DNA of 64,000 nucleotides from the NCBI GenBank assembly GCA_033032175.1, contig CM065310.1:4774001-4838000 (forward strand), in the 5' to 3' direction. Both the position numbers and the translations under genes were made by a program. The DNA is from Saturnia japonica (lineage: Eukaryota > Arthropoda > Insecta > Lepidoptera > Saturniidae). The notes beneath the pieces were generated by a model that had not been told where the DNA came from, did no database searches, and worked only from the letters and a program-made list of their open reading frames with translations. Below, one piece after another: positions 1-11,194 of this stretch; position 1 is the stretch's first letter, and each line of letters opens with the position of its first letter.

Positions 1-245
1 CTGTAACATAAAAACAATTTTCTAGAGTTTTTGTCCGTCTGTTTATTGTCGGGGGAATTTTGACGGTATTTTTACTGGTAGATAGCTGATATTATAAGAA
101 GTAACTTAGGCTACTTTTATTTTAGAAAAATAATTTGGGTTCCATGCAAATAAATAAAACTGGTCATGGTGAATCATTTCGGCTTACTGATGAACTAAAA
201 AATGCAGCAGCTTATGCTACAACCTACACAAATTTGTTTACCCCC
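1..245 (+). mobile_element. Helitron-like repeat, family C, left end outside window
   Basis: This stretch matches the middle of the element seen complete at 62315-62876 and, reversed, at 28361-28894, 50046-50498 and 53863-54369. Shared landmarks in order are a TGTCCGTCTGTTT-like run, 'tagatagctgat', 'gtaacttaggctacttttatttta' (read in two parts), and 'gtgaatcatttcgg'. The start lies before position 1 and the 3' hairpin/CTAG end is missing. It is non-coding and lies in an intron or downstream of exon D of the macroglobulin-like gene. Confidence 0.6.
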
Positions 246-954
246 ACGATCGTGATATTTATAAATAAACATTAAAATGAATCAATTCTGTTATCTAGAT
301 TCTCGAAAAAGCACTCACTGTACAACGTAAGGCTAAGAAAATCACCATTAACATTCTAAAATTTATCTAAGTATTTATGCTTTTGAATCTTCTAGATACG
401 TATATTTTAATGTAGAAGAAAATACACACGATACCTTAAGAAGCTATATTATACAAATATTTATTTACTACATTTAACATTCACATTTATTTTAACATTC
501 GGTTTCCAATAACGTTCTATTGTAAACAAAAAGGTCCAAAAAACTAAGTCGAGGCACTGGCTAACGAGCAACCATTTATAATCCTTTCTCTCGCATCGAC
601 ACTCGTCTCTCGAACAATGTATCTCGATGAAAAATGTCTTATATTATCATAATGTTATGCATTTTTATGAGTGGAGGGCGATTAGTGTTTTTCTTAGGAT
701 GGAAATTTCTTTTGTCTGCGTCGTTGACGTAAATTCAAAATGAGAAATTTATGTTTACTGAATAGGGTGCATAAAAGTTTCAATTATTTTTACCTTAGTT
801 AGTTGTAGGAAAAACGGCTTTGATGTATGAGTATTTGATATTAAAACTTAAAATTGACATAAATAACATTAGTTGAATACTAGAACGAATTATAATAACT
901 ATAATCTTTAAAACTTTAACAAAGTACATAAAACATATCTTTACAGACAATATT
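246..954. other. AT-rich intronic stretch, nothing identified
   Basis: No exon-like open frame with splice sites, no repeat I could pair elsewhere in the window and no RNA gene were seen. The slightly GC-richer patch at 550-620 has no convincing frame. The next exon of the minus-strand macroglobulin-like gene (start of MG4) could in principle be here or left of position 1; I did not find it here. Confidence 0.4.
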
Positions 955-1216
955 ATACCATCATACCATCACGCCTGTATTCCCTGAAGGGTTAGGCAGA
1001 GGTGTACTAATGTATACCCACAGTTCGCCGAATATGTTTTTAGGTCCCATGTAATAGGGGGCGAGCCTATTGCCATTAATCGGGCACGATACCAAACTTG
1101 GAGCTGCTACCAAGAATTTCATAGGAAAAACCCTATAACACTTTTTGCTCGACCTGGGTTTCGAACCCAGGACCTCGCTTATAGCAATTGCGCTTACGAC
1201 CACTAGGCTAACGAGC
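955..1216 (-). mobile_element. tRNA-derived SINE, family A, near full length
   Basis: Read on the minus strand, the element begins with a tRNA-like head: an A box (TAGCCTAGTGG) and a B box that matches the consensus exactly (GGTTCGAAACC near 1155). The tRNA-unrelated body ends in CGTGATGGTATG. The same body occurs at 9803-10064 and 48826-48916 (minus), 57964-58085 (minus, deleted) and 59790-60032 (plus). SINEs of this kind are transcribed by RNA polymerase III and moved by a partner LINE; whether this copy is transcribed cannot be told. The apparent 90-residue open frame across it is fortuitous. Confidence 0.8.
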
Positions 1217-1377
1217 TTTACAATACAAATCATTTCACAAGCATGTAAAATACACAGTTATAAATCTTTTTTATTTTTATTATTATAAATTTACAATTCA
1301 CTAGTAGATACCTATGTTCCAATGACGAACCGTTATTTTTCGGGGTCTTGATTTTATACGATTCGTTTTTATTTTTT

Positions 1378-1399
1378 CTTCTTCTTCTTCTTCTTCTTC
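1378..1399. repeat. (TTC)n microsatellite
   Basis: About seven perfect TTC units sit inside a MITE-like segment (1320-1420). That segment resembles the left half of the element at 35196-35449, sharing 'cgattcgtttttattttttc'-type sequence. Confidence 0.85.
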
Positions 1400-1739
1400 A
1401 TAACTTGGTAACTAGTCCTCTTTAATGACGACCATTACTGCTATTATCGAGTGAATATAGTGTCTTGTGTTAAGACGATTTCAGTATCCTAACAAGATGG
1501 TGGCTCCTTTGTTAGAACTAGGGAGATTTTGTAGGATCTCAGAGTGCATGCTTTTAGTTTATATTTATAATGCACTTCACTTATGAACAAAACAAAACTA
1601 TATCACACAAAACGCCACCAATGTTACATAATATAGGGTAAAAACCTAAGTAAATGAATTAAAAATAAAAACCACAATATGTCACTTCAAGATCACGCCA
1701 AAAATAATCGTTTTTATTTCTTAAGTAACACATGACCTC

Positions 1740-1860
1740 TTAAGGCCGTTTTCACACGCTCACGAATCGTTAAACATCACGAATACGTCCAATTGTATCG
1801 TACCTCAACTGCTATTAATACGAATCGTTAATGACGAATGTATATGTGAAAGGACCGTAA
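1740..1860. mobile_element. MITE with TTAAGGCC/GGACCGTAA ends
   Basis: The left end reads TTAAGGCCGTTTTCACACG. The right end, reverse-complemented, reads TTACGGTCCTTTCACATA, so the tips form an imperfect terminal inverted repeat. The interior repeats 'cacgaatcgt' and 'gacgaatgta', as does the longer relative at 35196-35449. It has no coding capacity. The transposase family is uncertain; the TTA-type ends would suit a PIF/Harbinger-like or related DNA transposon. Confidence 0.55.
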
Positions 1861-2241
1861 ATCAATTAACAAAAGCACTTAGAACTTAATATTGTATTTT
1901 TTTCAAAATATATTCGGTATGCCACATTTACAGTTACTATACATGTCTTATAGTTAATATAAAAGTTGTAAATCATAGGTATTCTTGAGTTTTGATTGAC
2001 AAGTCAGCGAAAAATCTGAATCACGTCAAGTTAGTAATTATGAACCGGTTTGACCAAACGCTTGTAATAGGTACTGTAATATTTTATGAAATAACAAAAT
2101 TTGAAATAAATTTTATTTTTCTTGTGCAATAATCAAACAAAAATTTCTTAAGGAAGTACATACCCAAAGGTACGCTCAATATATACTGCTCATATTCAAA
2201 TAAAATGAAACCGACATATTAAACAATTTATGTGAACTTAC

Positions 2242-2465
2242 CCTTCCAACAAAAGGCAGTCCAGGCTTGTATCTCCTCCGCATACTATCAGCAAATCTTA
2301 ACTCCACGTAATGCTGTTCGCCTGCTGGTGCAGCTGCAGCCATATTACCAACTCCTGATCCAACTAAGAGGTCTACTCGAGCAGAGCCTCCTCCGCATCG
2401 AGTCTCAATGCGCCAGGTTCCTGATCGAGCTCCTGATGCTAATATTGCATTAAGCTTACGGACAC
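2242..2465 (-). CDS. Exon D of an alpha-2-macroglobulin/TEP-superfamily gene (MG2 end to MG4 start)
   Basis: This is an internal coding exon of 224 bp. The acceptor is ...gttatag at 2466-2467 and the donor is AGG|gtaagt at 2240-2241. It starts by completing a split codon (2 bases), then has 74 codons, and ends in phase 0. The first part contains a GTWRIE segment, the usual 'G-x-W-x-I' strand late in MG2. The last part contains YVELRFADSMRRRYKPGLPF. The 'YKPGLPF.G' motif marks the MG3/MG4 junction in macroglobulins, TEPs, C3 and CD109. Only about 30 residues separate the two landmarks, whereas the family normally has a whole MG3 domain of about 100 residues there. The phase fits exon C (13319-13444), which ends with one base of a split Gly codon. 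Family assignment is firm; TEP versus CD109 versus CPAMD8-like is not decided by these pieces. Confidence 0.9.
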
Positions 2466-3227
2466 CTATAACAATAAATCATAGTGCTTAATGGTTTGTA
2501 ACAGTTCGAGCATTTTGCAGAATATTACACTTAAGGTAGCATCCCAAAATTCTAAATCTTGTACATAAATATGTCAACATACAACATTTAATGAAATTTA
2601 CGATACGAGTCCTAACACATTTTCTAACTCTTTGACTGCTTTTATATCTAGTTATAAAATTCACCGATTATGAGATGCATCATTATTTATATTATAAGCT
2701 TTTAATTATTATTTTTTGTTTACAAATTTTGTTATTTTAGTTTTTATATAATGTTACATAATTAACGAAAAATATTGGTTGTTCTGTCCGCCTCTAATTA
2801 TTAGACTACTATATTCTTATAATGTGTTCATCTAACTCTTATTTAAAAAAGGCGTATATGTATACTAACATGCCAAACTAATAAACAAGTAGTAAAACAA
2901 CACTCCATTATTATGAGTTGAATAAAGTTACTTCACTGCATCTGATTATAAGTGCAGTAGTTACTATCATTATTCCAGCAACTTGCTTAGCTATCCTTAA
3001 TCAAGACCAACTTCCTTGCGTAGCGTTTCGGATTGGGTTAAATATGTATCCATCTAACTATCTATTTAACTTGAAGAGTGTACTTCACACACAGTGAGAA
3101 TTTCCCTTGCTATTAATATTGTTAAAATATCTTGGTCAGCTTTGATTATGTAAATACATACAAATAAATACATGTATATATATACTAATTTCTAATATTG
3201 TAAAACAATGATGACTTAATGGTAGTA

Positions 3228-3340
3228 TGCTCAGACACTGTGTCGATCGAAAACGAGACTGAGATTTCGGTGAAGGAAAACATTGTGATGAAATCATATC
3301 ATAGTGTTAGGATATTTTCTAATGTCCACCTGGTGGTTAA
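3228..3340 (+). mobile_element. SINE-like fragment, family L
   Basis: It shares 'cggtgaaggaaaacat.gtgatgaaa' and 'aggatatt.tctaatg.cc..ctgg' with 36390-36490. The 'gaaggaaaacatcgtg' block is a familiar piece of lepidopteran SINEs. The overlapping short open frame that follows (to about 3555) has no recognisable protein and is AT-rich. Confidence 0.5.
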
Positions 3341-4224
3341 CTACCAACCTCAAGTTGAGGATCTTTTACCAAACAGCTAAAGCCGAAGACATGTTCAGGA
3401 AGTTGTATTTGAGAGCCCGTATCTTTAGGCATATTATGTTCTATTTTTGGCCATATCGTTACATTACATATGTCACGCAATTTTGCTCAACCCCTAAACC
3501 TATGAATTTTAAAAACAGTTATAAAATCACCTGTAAATATCCCATAACCAAATAAAATATGCAATAACCTCTTCCAATATGCAGGCATGAGCTTAACTTC
3601 CACGCCAATCTACGATGCATTAGAGATTTCAAACACCTATAATTCTATAGTTCTTTATTTTTCTCGCTACATTATGATACCACAAAAACGTTTCTAAAGG
3701 TGATCAGATTTTTCACGATGTTCTTCTTCATCGTTCAAAGCATCATAACTATGCATGAATGAGGTCTAAAACAAATATTTTCAGAAGAGAACTACGTGTT
3801 TCTAAACATTTTCTCAGTTAGTTCACGTGTACTGACTTTTGAGATAGTCATGAATTTTTATCAGAAATCTATGTTTGCTTGAAGTTATATAGCATTCAGT
3901 TCGCTGCGAATTTCTGATTCGTATATGAACAATATTTTCAACTTATTATATTTTTATTAGGGAATAAATAATATATCATCATATTGTAACCTTTTTCCGA
4001 GGGTTATGTATATAAAATGTCGTTAGAATATTTATAAGATCACCGTGCTACGTGCTTTGTGAAATAATAAGGATCTTTTGAGTTAAGTGTAAACGGTTCA
4101 ATAAACTCAAAAAGAGATGGCACAATATTGTGTAACTTAGTATTATATCCGAGAATATGGTCTAAATCTTAAATTCCAAGTTACCAATCGATTTATACTT
4201 ATATAAAAAAATCCATGCAGTACT

Positions 4225-4501
4225 TAAATATGTATATTAATATTATTAACAGGAGAGATTTGATTTTATGTTTGTAATGGATAAACTCAATAACTGCTGG
4301 ACCGATTTAAAAAATTATTTTACCAACAGATAACTGTATCAGCGAGTAATATAGGCTATATTATAATTTTAGAAAAAAATAATTTATTCCTCATAAAAAT
4401 GTCGATAGTTTTACACAAAGTATAAAAAAATTACTACACGGGTGCGTTGGTGATTTTTGTCGTATAAAATGAACACAGATGAAACTGTGGGGCACAGCTA
4501 G
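4225..4501 (+). mobile_element. Helitron-like element, 3' end CTAG at 4498-4501
   Basis: The 3' end reads 'gatgaaactgtggggcacag' followed by CTAG, the lepidopteran Helitron-type terminus seen again at 8673-8676, 38482-38485 and 44405-44408. The body holds the frequent 'gctggaccgattt' and 'cagataactg' blocks. The 5' end was not located precisely. Confidence 0.6.
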
Positions 4502-4720
4502 TCTTCAATATAAATAAAATGATTGAGGTTTGCCGTTGTGTGCGCATTACGCAAAAACTACTGAATAGATTTTGGCATTTTTTTATTTATTTTAGTCCTT
4601 AGATACTAGGTCCTTATATAAAAAAATCTATATGTGCATCCAATAAAAAGAAAATACGATACTTATAAGCATTATTCGTTCTTCTGTCGTCCACGCGAGT
4701 GAAGCCGCGGGTACAGCTAA
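4502..4720 (+). mobile_element. Short Helitron-like element (TC...CTAA)
   Basis: It begins TCTTCAATATAAATAAAATG, resembling the TCTATA...AATAAAATTG start of family C. It ends with hairpin-forming 'cgcgagtgaagccgcg' followed by 'ggtacagCTAA'. CTAA fits the Helitron CTRR rule. The element starts at the base after the previous element's CTAG. Confidence 0.6.
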
Positions 4721-5246
4721 CTTAATAAAGTTCTTAAGACTAATAGACATATAATGCATAGCTCAAACCGCTGGGTTTAGGTCTAAAAACGCGAAATTTT
4801 GCTCAAACCTTCCAAATGATTTTTGGAAATTAATCCTTAAGGTGGTGAGTTAAAAATAAAATATTTCCTTAGATCACCTGAGATGTTACCGATAGGAAAT
4901 TTCCTAACCACGGTAGATATCATCGAGGACATAACTAGTTACCAATAAGTTTTATTAAGATATACAAAGAAAAGTGTTTAAAAAGTAATTGCACGTCAAC
5001 TGTGACGATTCTGTGAAAAACATTGTGGTGTTACGTAGCGTGTGAGGAGGGCTCGTCTGTCTACTATAAGTTTTTGTCATCGGTTATGACATATGACTTT
5101 TGAGAGGGTCGACGAATGTAATTAATCAAGCCTTAACTCGAGCAAGACCCAGCTCACGGAATGACAGCGGCATGCTTAACTTCTACTGACGTTACCATTA
5201 TATAGGTTTGGACGGTGCTTGTGTTAAACCTATTTTTTTGTATGTA

Positions 5247-5248
<2 letters not shown>
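4721..5248. other. Intronic stretch, nothing identified
   Basis: No paired repeat, exon or RNA gene was seen. The 5000-5230 part is a little richer in GC but has stops in all frames. Confidence 0.35.

Positions 5249-5274
<26 letters not shown>
5249..5274. repeat. (AT)n microsatellite
   Basis: A run of about 13 AT units lies immediately before the Helitron-like family G element. Confidence 0.9.
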
Positions 5275-5281
<7 letters not shown>

Positions 5282-5865
5282 TCTAGAGTTCTGTCTGTAC
5301 ATTTAATACTTTTCCAAAATTTCCCGATGAACTTAATAAATGAACGATACTGTCTATGAATATGACATTATTTATGACGTTATTTTACTCAAAAAACGGC
5401 TTGACCGATTCATATTAAATTTTGTACATGAAATGAATATGCCATGAGTCAATGGATAGGGTATAAGAATTTACAATATTGCTTTTAGAAATCTTTAAAA
5501 ATTAATATTTAAAAAAAACTGTAATTTCTTGGCCGATTTCGATGAAAGTTAGTAAACGGGAAGTATAAGTCGTTCCCGAATAATGGTCTATAAGAATAGT
5601 CGACAGTAATACAGAAATAGAAAAAAAAATATTTTCATCAATTCTTTACTGATTCTGATCAAATTTTGTATACGGGAAGCATACGTCATTCCATAATTAA
5701 TATTCTATATGGATCGTCAAAATTATATTTAATAATCGTAAAAATAAATGTAATTCTTGACCGATTTTCATGAAATTTTGTACACGGGAAATATAATATC
5801 TCATTTAATTGATAGACTATATTATTATAAATTTTCTACCATATAAGTAAAAGGAAACTTACGGG
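5282..5865 (+). mobile_element. Helitron-like family G with internal tandem repeats, 3' end not seen
   Basis: It starts TCTAGAGTTCTGTCTGTAC after an A, like the starts at 10899 and 18561. From about 5398 the interior consists of four diverged units of roughly 110-120 bp. Each begins 'ttgaccgatt..gatgaaattttgta' and continues 'cgggaag.ata' and 'gata.actata..aat'. Units start near 5398, 5528, 5643 and 5757. A CTAG end like that of the 10899-11194 copy was not found. No coding capacity. Confidence 0.6.
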
Positions 5866-6400
5866 ATTCCATGGTTACTGACAGAAATAGCGATATCAAT
5901 GAAAAATGTAAAGGCGAAAAAACAAATGAATAACTGATTTTTAAAAATACATGTCTTACATAGCTATACCATAAAATTTATATAACTTTACAATTTATGC
6001 AGAACTAAGGATATCGATATTCCGACTATTTACCTACAAATATTAAAAATCGGCAATTTCATACTTTACCCCATAGAAATTAAGGAAGACATTTCCCTAA
6101 AAGCAAACAAATTACAATTACACTATTAAATTACTAAAAACCATTATTTTCATCAGGTAATTACGCACCGGTATAATTTATATTTTCAATTACAAGGAAT
6201 CCAAGTATTAAGTATAATGCTCGGAATTGAATGTTAAAAGCTATGCTGCTTCAAGTAGCTTTTTGTTTGAGCTTATAACTAAGCCTTGAACGAATCACCG
6301 AGGCACGTAACGAGTCATAGAGAATATAATTGATGTTAATATGTTATATTCTTTAAAAAAATCTAGATTTTTAAGTAAACCCTGATATATCTTATACTAT
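5866..6400. other. AT-rich intronic stretch, nothing identified
   Basis: No gene, RNA or paired repeat was seen. Confidence 0.35.
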
Positions 6401-6401
6401 G

Positions 6402-6562
6402 AAGTGAGCAATTCTTGTATATATAATTGGTTTCTTGGAAACGGCTCCAACGATTTGGATGAAATTTTGTATTTAAATAATGTTTGACATTCCATGTTTG
6501 CATAGATAGGTGTTTTTCTTTTTTTAAGATACCGAGCAAAGCTCGGTCGTCCAGATATTTAT
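6402..6562 (+). mobile_element. Hairpin-ended repeat, family I
   Basis: It matches 36038-36183. Both start with 'gagcaattctt.tatatata', share 'acggctccaacgattt.aatg' and 'aattttgtattta', and end in a perfect hairpin CCGAGC-AAA-GCTCGG followed by 'tcg.ccagatatt'. The layout resembles a Helitron-type 3' end without a visible CTAG. Confidence 0.6.
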
Positions 6563-8395
6563 AAAGTAATGCAACAATATCGATGAATAATTTTTTTAAT
6601 AATAATAATTAATATACCCGATTACGTCTCTTGCTCGCTTTTTTCAATGTATGGGATACAAAAATTGCTCACATTATATATATTTTATATATAGGGTATT
6701 ACAAATAGAACAAAATATTTTTCAAAGTTTCATTGATAAAGGTTACTAAAAAAATTCTATTTTAGTTTCTTAATGATTTAAATGTAGATATTTTGCGTAT
6801 CCCTTCGTTAAGACCATCTGTAGCCAGACTTGAATTACATAATGGTCAGGGAATAATATTAATAAAAAAATCATATAGTAACTTAATAGGCAAATTAGGT
6901 ATGATTATCTTAACCTATAATTGTGAATCTATACACATTATATTATAAGTATTCCATTCCGTATTCCATATTATGTATTTCATATTTCAGATAAATTACC
7001 TACGTATCCTATTAAGTCATCAAAAGTATCAATCGATTGGCGAAATATAAAATTACCCCATCTCACGTTAAAATATCAAATTATCGAATTTGTTACAAAG
7101 TAATTTGTCATGTAGAGAATCAATCATCTCTGTTCAGAAAATTGGTTATGTGACGTCACGCTGAGGGATAAAAACTTTGAATGCTTTTGCATAAGTAATG
7201 TAATGTAATGTAGCCCTTTTCCTTGTGAGAATTATTTCAATGAACATCGTATTACGTGTAACACTTAAAATATCACTAAAATCTCGATTACATTATCTAC
7301 TTGTAGTTTATAAATATACTGTCTTTGTAGTGTCTATATGTATGGTTTGTACTATTTACAAATATACTGGGTATATTGTAAATACATACAATATACGTAT
7401 ATTGAAATTTATATTTTAATTAAAGACTAGCTAATGGATTTTCGAAGGAATTCATGGACTTTGATATAATAAACAAAAATACTAACTAAGAATTGTTAGC
7501 CTAAACAATTTTGTCTACAAAATTTTTCACTATATGCATAACACCTCATTACTACAGATTGTTTTATTGCTGTAGGATAAATTAATTCATCTATTAGTGA
7601 TCTATTGAACTATATAAATGTGTAGTAAAATAACACCACATTAAAATGTATTCCAACTAAATAACATTTGTCAGTTATAAGTCAATCAAGTGCGTAAGGC
7701 AAATCCAATATATCAAATTTGACAGGGGTTGGCGTAAAATATGACATGGTAAGGCTTTCAGGAAGCACGTACAGTTACGCTTTGTTGGATCGTTGGGTCA
7801 AGGATGATAAAAATATATGGAATTTCTTTGAGATGTTCGTGGTTCCTCTTGGCTGATTGTAACGCTTTATGGATAAGTATATACTTTCTTTGGTTTCATA
7901 ATGATAGAGTGAAGTAAATAACGAATTATGGAGCCACAAGATCGACGATATAGATCTTTTAAAAGTTACTGTAAGCTGTGATACAGAGATTGTTATAGAA
8001 GAAACAAACATTTCTTGAATCATTATCTATACATTCAAATATTATGAAGCTCAAAAGATTGTTTTGTTTTTTGTTTGAACGCTCTTTTATCTGGAATTAA
8101 CAGTCAAATTTCAAAAATCTTCTTGGAGTTTACTCCTTAAGAATTGATTTTTATATAAGATCAGGAATGGAAATTTTATGAGGAGTGAAATTTATAAAAG
8201 CGTTAACTCAAAAGCGTTATGTTTTCGGTCAAATGTTATTACTTCTTAGTAAATTATCAAATTTATATGCCATGTGGTAACTAATGCGAGAATTATTTTA
8301 CTACTTTGGTTACTTAAAATATACGACAGTTTTGTTTTATATATTTGCTGAATAATGGTACGATTTCTATTATTATTATTTTTTATTTATTCCAT
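6563..8395. other. AT-rich intronic stretch, nothing identified
   Basis: Two open frames here (7225-7419 plus, 7775-8023 minus) have no recognisable motifs, no splice-site support and the composition of the surrounding intron. A short TAATG repeat lies at 7196-7211. Confidence 0.35.
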
Positions 8396-8419
8396 AGCAA
8401 TCGCACTTAAGGAGTAAAT

Positions 8420-8676
8420 TCTAGATGTGCGTCGGAGCTGACACACACACACACACACACACTTTTTTATGGGCAATTTATAGAGAAAGGTAACAATTAT
8501 ATAGTCTATATAACATCACGCTACAAATATGCTAGATAAGCAATCTGGGAATCTGTAGGCAAGTACGGGAAGTGAGAACAATTACGATAGGCTACACGGA
8601 TACGTTGACTGGCGGCAGCGAGGTGTAGAGTTGGTTGAATAAATTTAACACGGGTGAAACTGCGGGCTACACCTAG
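8420..8676 (+). mobile_element. Helitron-like element with CTAG end, containing (CA)n
   Basis: It matches 19741-20162: 'tcacgcta', 'gagaacaa..acgataggctacacgg', 'aatttaaca.gg.tgaaac'. The 3' end is 'cgggtgaaactgcgggctac' then acCTAG at 8673-8676. A (CA)n tract sits at about 8441-8461. The left terminus is uncertain. Confidence 0.6.
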
Positions 8677-9790
8677 TTTTTTTTTTTCTATTTCGGTAGA
8701 TAAAGAGACATTAACTTCATAAGATTCATTTCACTTTTAATGAAGCTTAGGCTGTGAATCATAGTTTTTCTGCAAGGTCAATTTAGAGTAGGAACAAGGT
8801 TAACAACTGTGCAACTCTGCTCACTTATATTTAAATACCGGTATTAAAATTTTCCACATATAAAGTAAACTTTTATATCTTAAATATACAATAAATAAAT
8901 AGCAACTGTAGACATTTCCAAAACTCGGTTCCACTCAGTAAGCAGTAATAATAACAAAAGTTACTTCGCAATTAGAGAAAGATTGTTCAGAAGGATCGCC
9001 AATCAAAGTAGATCTTCGCGTGCGATGAAAAACTTTACAAATTTGTATTACCGACGAAATGCTTAAACACTAATCGAGGTCAGTTTATATTGGTCCTGTA
9101 TGAATGAATGCTTTACAGTTCCTATTGCAAATTGCGCGAATCAGAGATACAAATGGATAAATAAAATCAATATTTATTTTGCATTCATTATTTTACTATC
9201 TTTATATAAAAAGCCATTTAACTAAACAGAATAAAAGAACACTGTGAACAAGTATTTGCATTTAAGGAAAAAGATATTTGTGTTGGTTTTATTTTGGTAA
9301 ACCTTATTAATTTGGTAATCAGTGTTAATCTTGTTTTGTTAATCTTTTACGGAATTAAATCTCCCGGAATAAAGGTTGCTGTTATATAAATAAATATTTG
9401 GAATAATTCAAAACTATGAATTTGATAGTAATAAATGAAAACATCATTACAACGAATGAAATAAATTTTTTCGAAGAATTTGAAAAAAATGGCTCTATAG
9501 AAAATATACTTCAACTTAAATTCATTAGTAGTACAATAGATTGTTCTGGAAACAATATGAACTTATTGTGAGAATTTAACCACTTGGAAGTAATTCCTAT
9601 CAAAGCTTGAAGTTAATTAAACTAGACGTTCATTAACTTCGGTGTGCCACAAATGAGCTGAAGTTTAAGTAACTATTTCGAGTAAAATAGTTCTATGTCA
9701 CGCTTCAGACAATAGCGGCGAACTTAAAGTTATTAATGATCTTCACTCACTGACTGGATAAGACTAAGTATTCTCAGTTCTTGATTGAAT
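8677..9790. other. Intronic stretch, nothing identified
   Basis: No exon, RNA gene or paired repeat was seen. The composition is AT-rich throughout. Confidence 0.35.
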
Positions 9791-9802
9791 CAATACACCT
9801 AA

Positions 9803-10064
9803 CATGACATAGCATCACGCCTGTATCACCGAAGGGTTACGCAAAGGCGTACTAATGTACACCATCAGTTCGCCGGGTATGTTTTAAGTCCCTATTGCGA
9901 TTAATAGGCGAGCCTATTGCCATTAATCGGGCACAAAGCCAAACTCCGAGCTGCTACTGAAAATTTCATAGAAAAACCCAATAACACTTTGCTATACCTG
10001 CGATCGAAACCAGAACCTCAAGCACAGCAGCCGCGCTTAAGACCACTAGGATAATGAAGCAGTT
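9803..10064 (-). mobile_element. tRNA-derived SINE, family A, with 11-bp target duplication
   Basis: Same body as 955-1216, reversed. It is flanked by AATACACCTAA on both sides (9792-9802 and 10065-10075), which fixes the insertion to the base. The B-box region has decayed ('gcgatcgaaacc'), and a roughly 16-bp segment near 9896-9915 is duplicated ('cgattaatag.cgagcc'). Confidence 0.85.
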
Positions 10065-10141
10065 AATACACCTAAGTAATGATACCGCAATAGGGGTAAG
10101 ATAAACAAAAATGATTTCCTAGTGTATTTTAATCTAAATCG

Positions 10142-10450
10142 GTTTTTTTTTTATAATAGCACGTAAGGCAAAGTTTCGAGACTGTGCGTATTTATCGCCA
10201 CTGCTATGCCGGCCCATAAGCCTCTTGGCATCTGGCTATACACTTGATGTTCCGAAACGCGACAAATCATAAGAAAGTCACTATGATTCGTTTATCTCCA
10301 AGTGCATGGTAGTGTCACAACACATTCAGGTACAAATAGTCTGTGATCCCGCTTGATTATTGGATATACATTCGCTGATACCGGAACGCGACATGTCTAA
10401 GTGTACAACCACGTATGTTGGATGTTACACTTATTATATAGCAGTTGTGA
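10142..10450. mobile_element. SINE-like repeat, family H
   Basis: It shares the poly-T/'ataatagcac..aaggcaaa' start, 'gctatgccggcc', 'atgg...tcacaac' and 'ccggaacgcgacatgt' with 33190-33510. The front part also matches the nested copy at 19841-20078. No coding potential. Confidence 0.5.
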
Positions 10451-10898
10451 TCCGGCCAGACAAATTGTGTCCTATCGCACAGCAACATTTCTAACAACCA
10501 AGCATTAACCACCAAAAAGGAATAAAAATTGTACCGATAAATTTCTTAGTCAACACAAATAAACTTATATTTATAGAGATTGAAAATTAAGCTTATAATA
10601 ATATTCATGAAAAACAAAAGAAATGTTATAGAGAATAAGTTTTCGAAAGAGATCTAAAAACGAATCGAAAACAAGCAGTAAAGAAGCATTATCCGATAAG
10701 TCATATTGAAGTGTTTATGCTTTGCGATAGTAAACATGAAAACAAAGCTATTACAACGAAAAATCCAATAGATGAATATAAATCAATAGTCGCTGTTGAC
10801 ATGACGATGCTTCCATACCGACTTGAAAATGCTTCGACTTAAGGCTAATTAAGCGAAATCTCTGAAGCGAAGTATGTAATATTTATATTATTTATAAA

Positions 10899-11194
10899 TC
10901 TGTAGTTCTGTCTGTATACAATTTATATAAGCAAATTTCCTGATGGGCATCTGTTATAAAGGTCATTTTATCACCAATATGACCTCAATTTTTTTGTCTG
11001 ACTCTTTGTATTTCTGTTTAACGGATTTAACTCAAAAACGGTATCATGCATTTTGATTTTATTTTGTAGTAAGGGAAAAATAAGATAATTGTGATTAACA
11101 CTTTTAGAAGAAATAAAATATGAGTTAAAACAAAAAGTACGAGATGAAGAAATTACTGCGTAATATACGCGAGTGGAGTCGCAGTCATAACTAG
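10899..11194 (+). mobile_element. Helitron-like family G, complete TC...CTAG copy
   Basis: It begins TCTGTAGTTCTGTCTGTATA after A10898 and ends 'gtggagtcgcagtcataa' then CTAG (11191-11194) before T. Insertion between A and T with TC and CTAG tips and no target duplication is the Helitron signature. It is 296 bp, shorter than the 18561 copy, with only one internal repeat unit left. Confidence 0.7.

Noticed and set aside
1140..1216. A tRNA gene suggested by the B box GGTTCGAAACC and tRNA-like head
   Set aside because: The head is fused to the SINE body shared with four other copies and lacks a proper acceptor stem, so it is a SINE.
5398..5840. Regularly spaced repeats that might recall a CRISPR array
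   Set aside because: Units of about 115 bp are diverged throughout with no constant-repeat/unique-spacer pattern; the DNA is eukaryotic.
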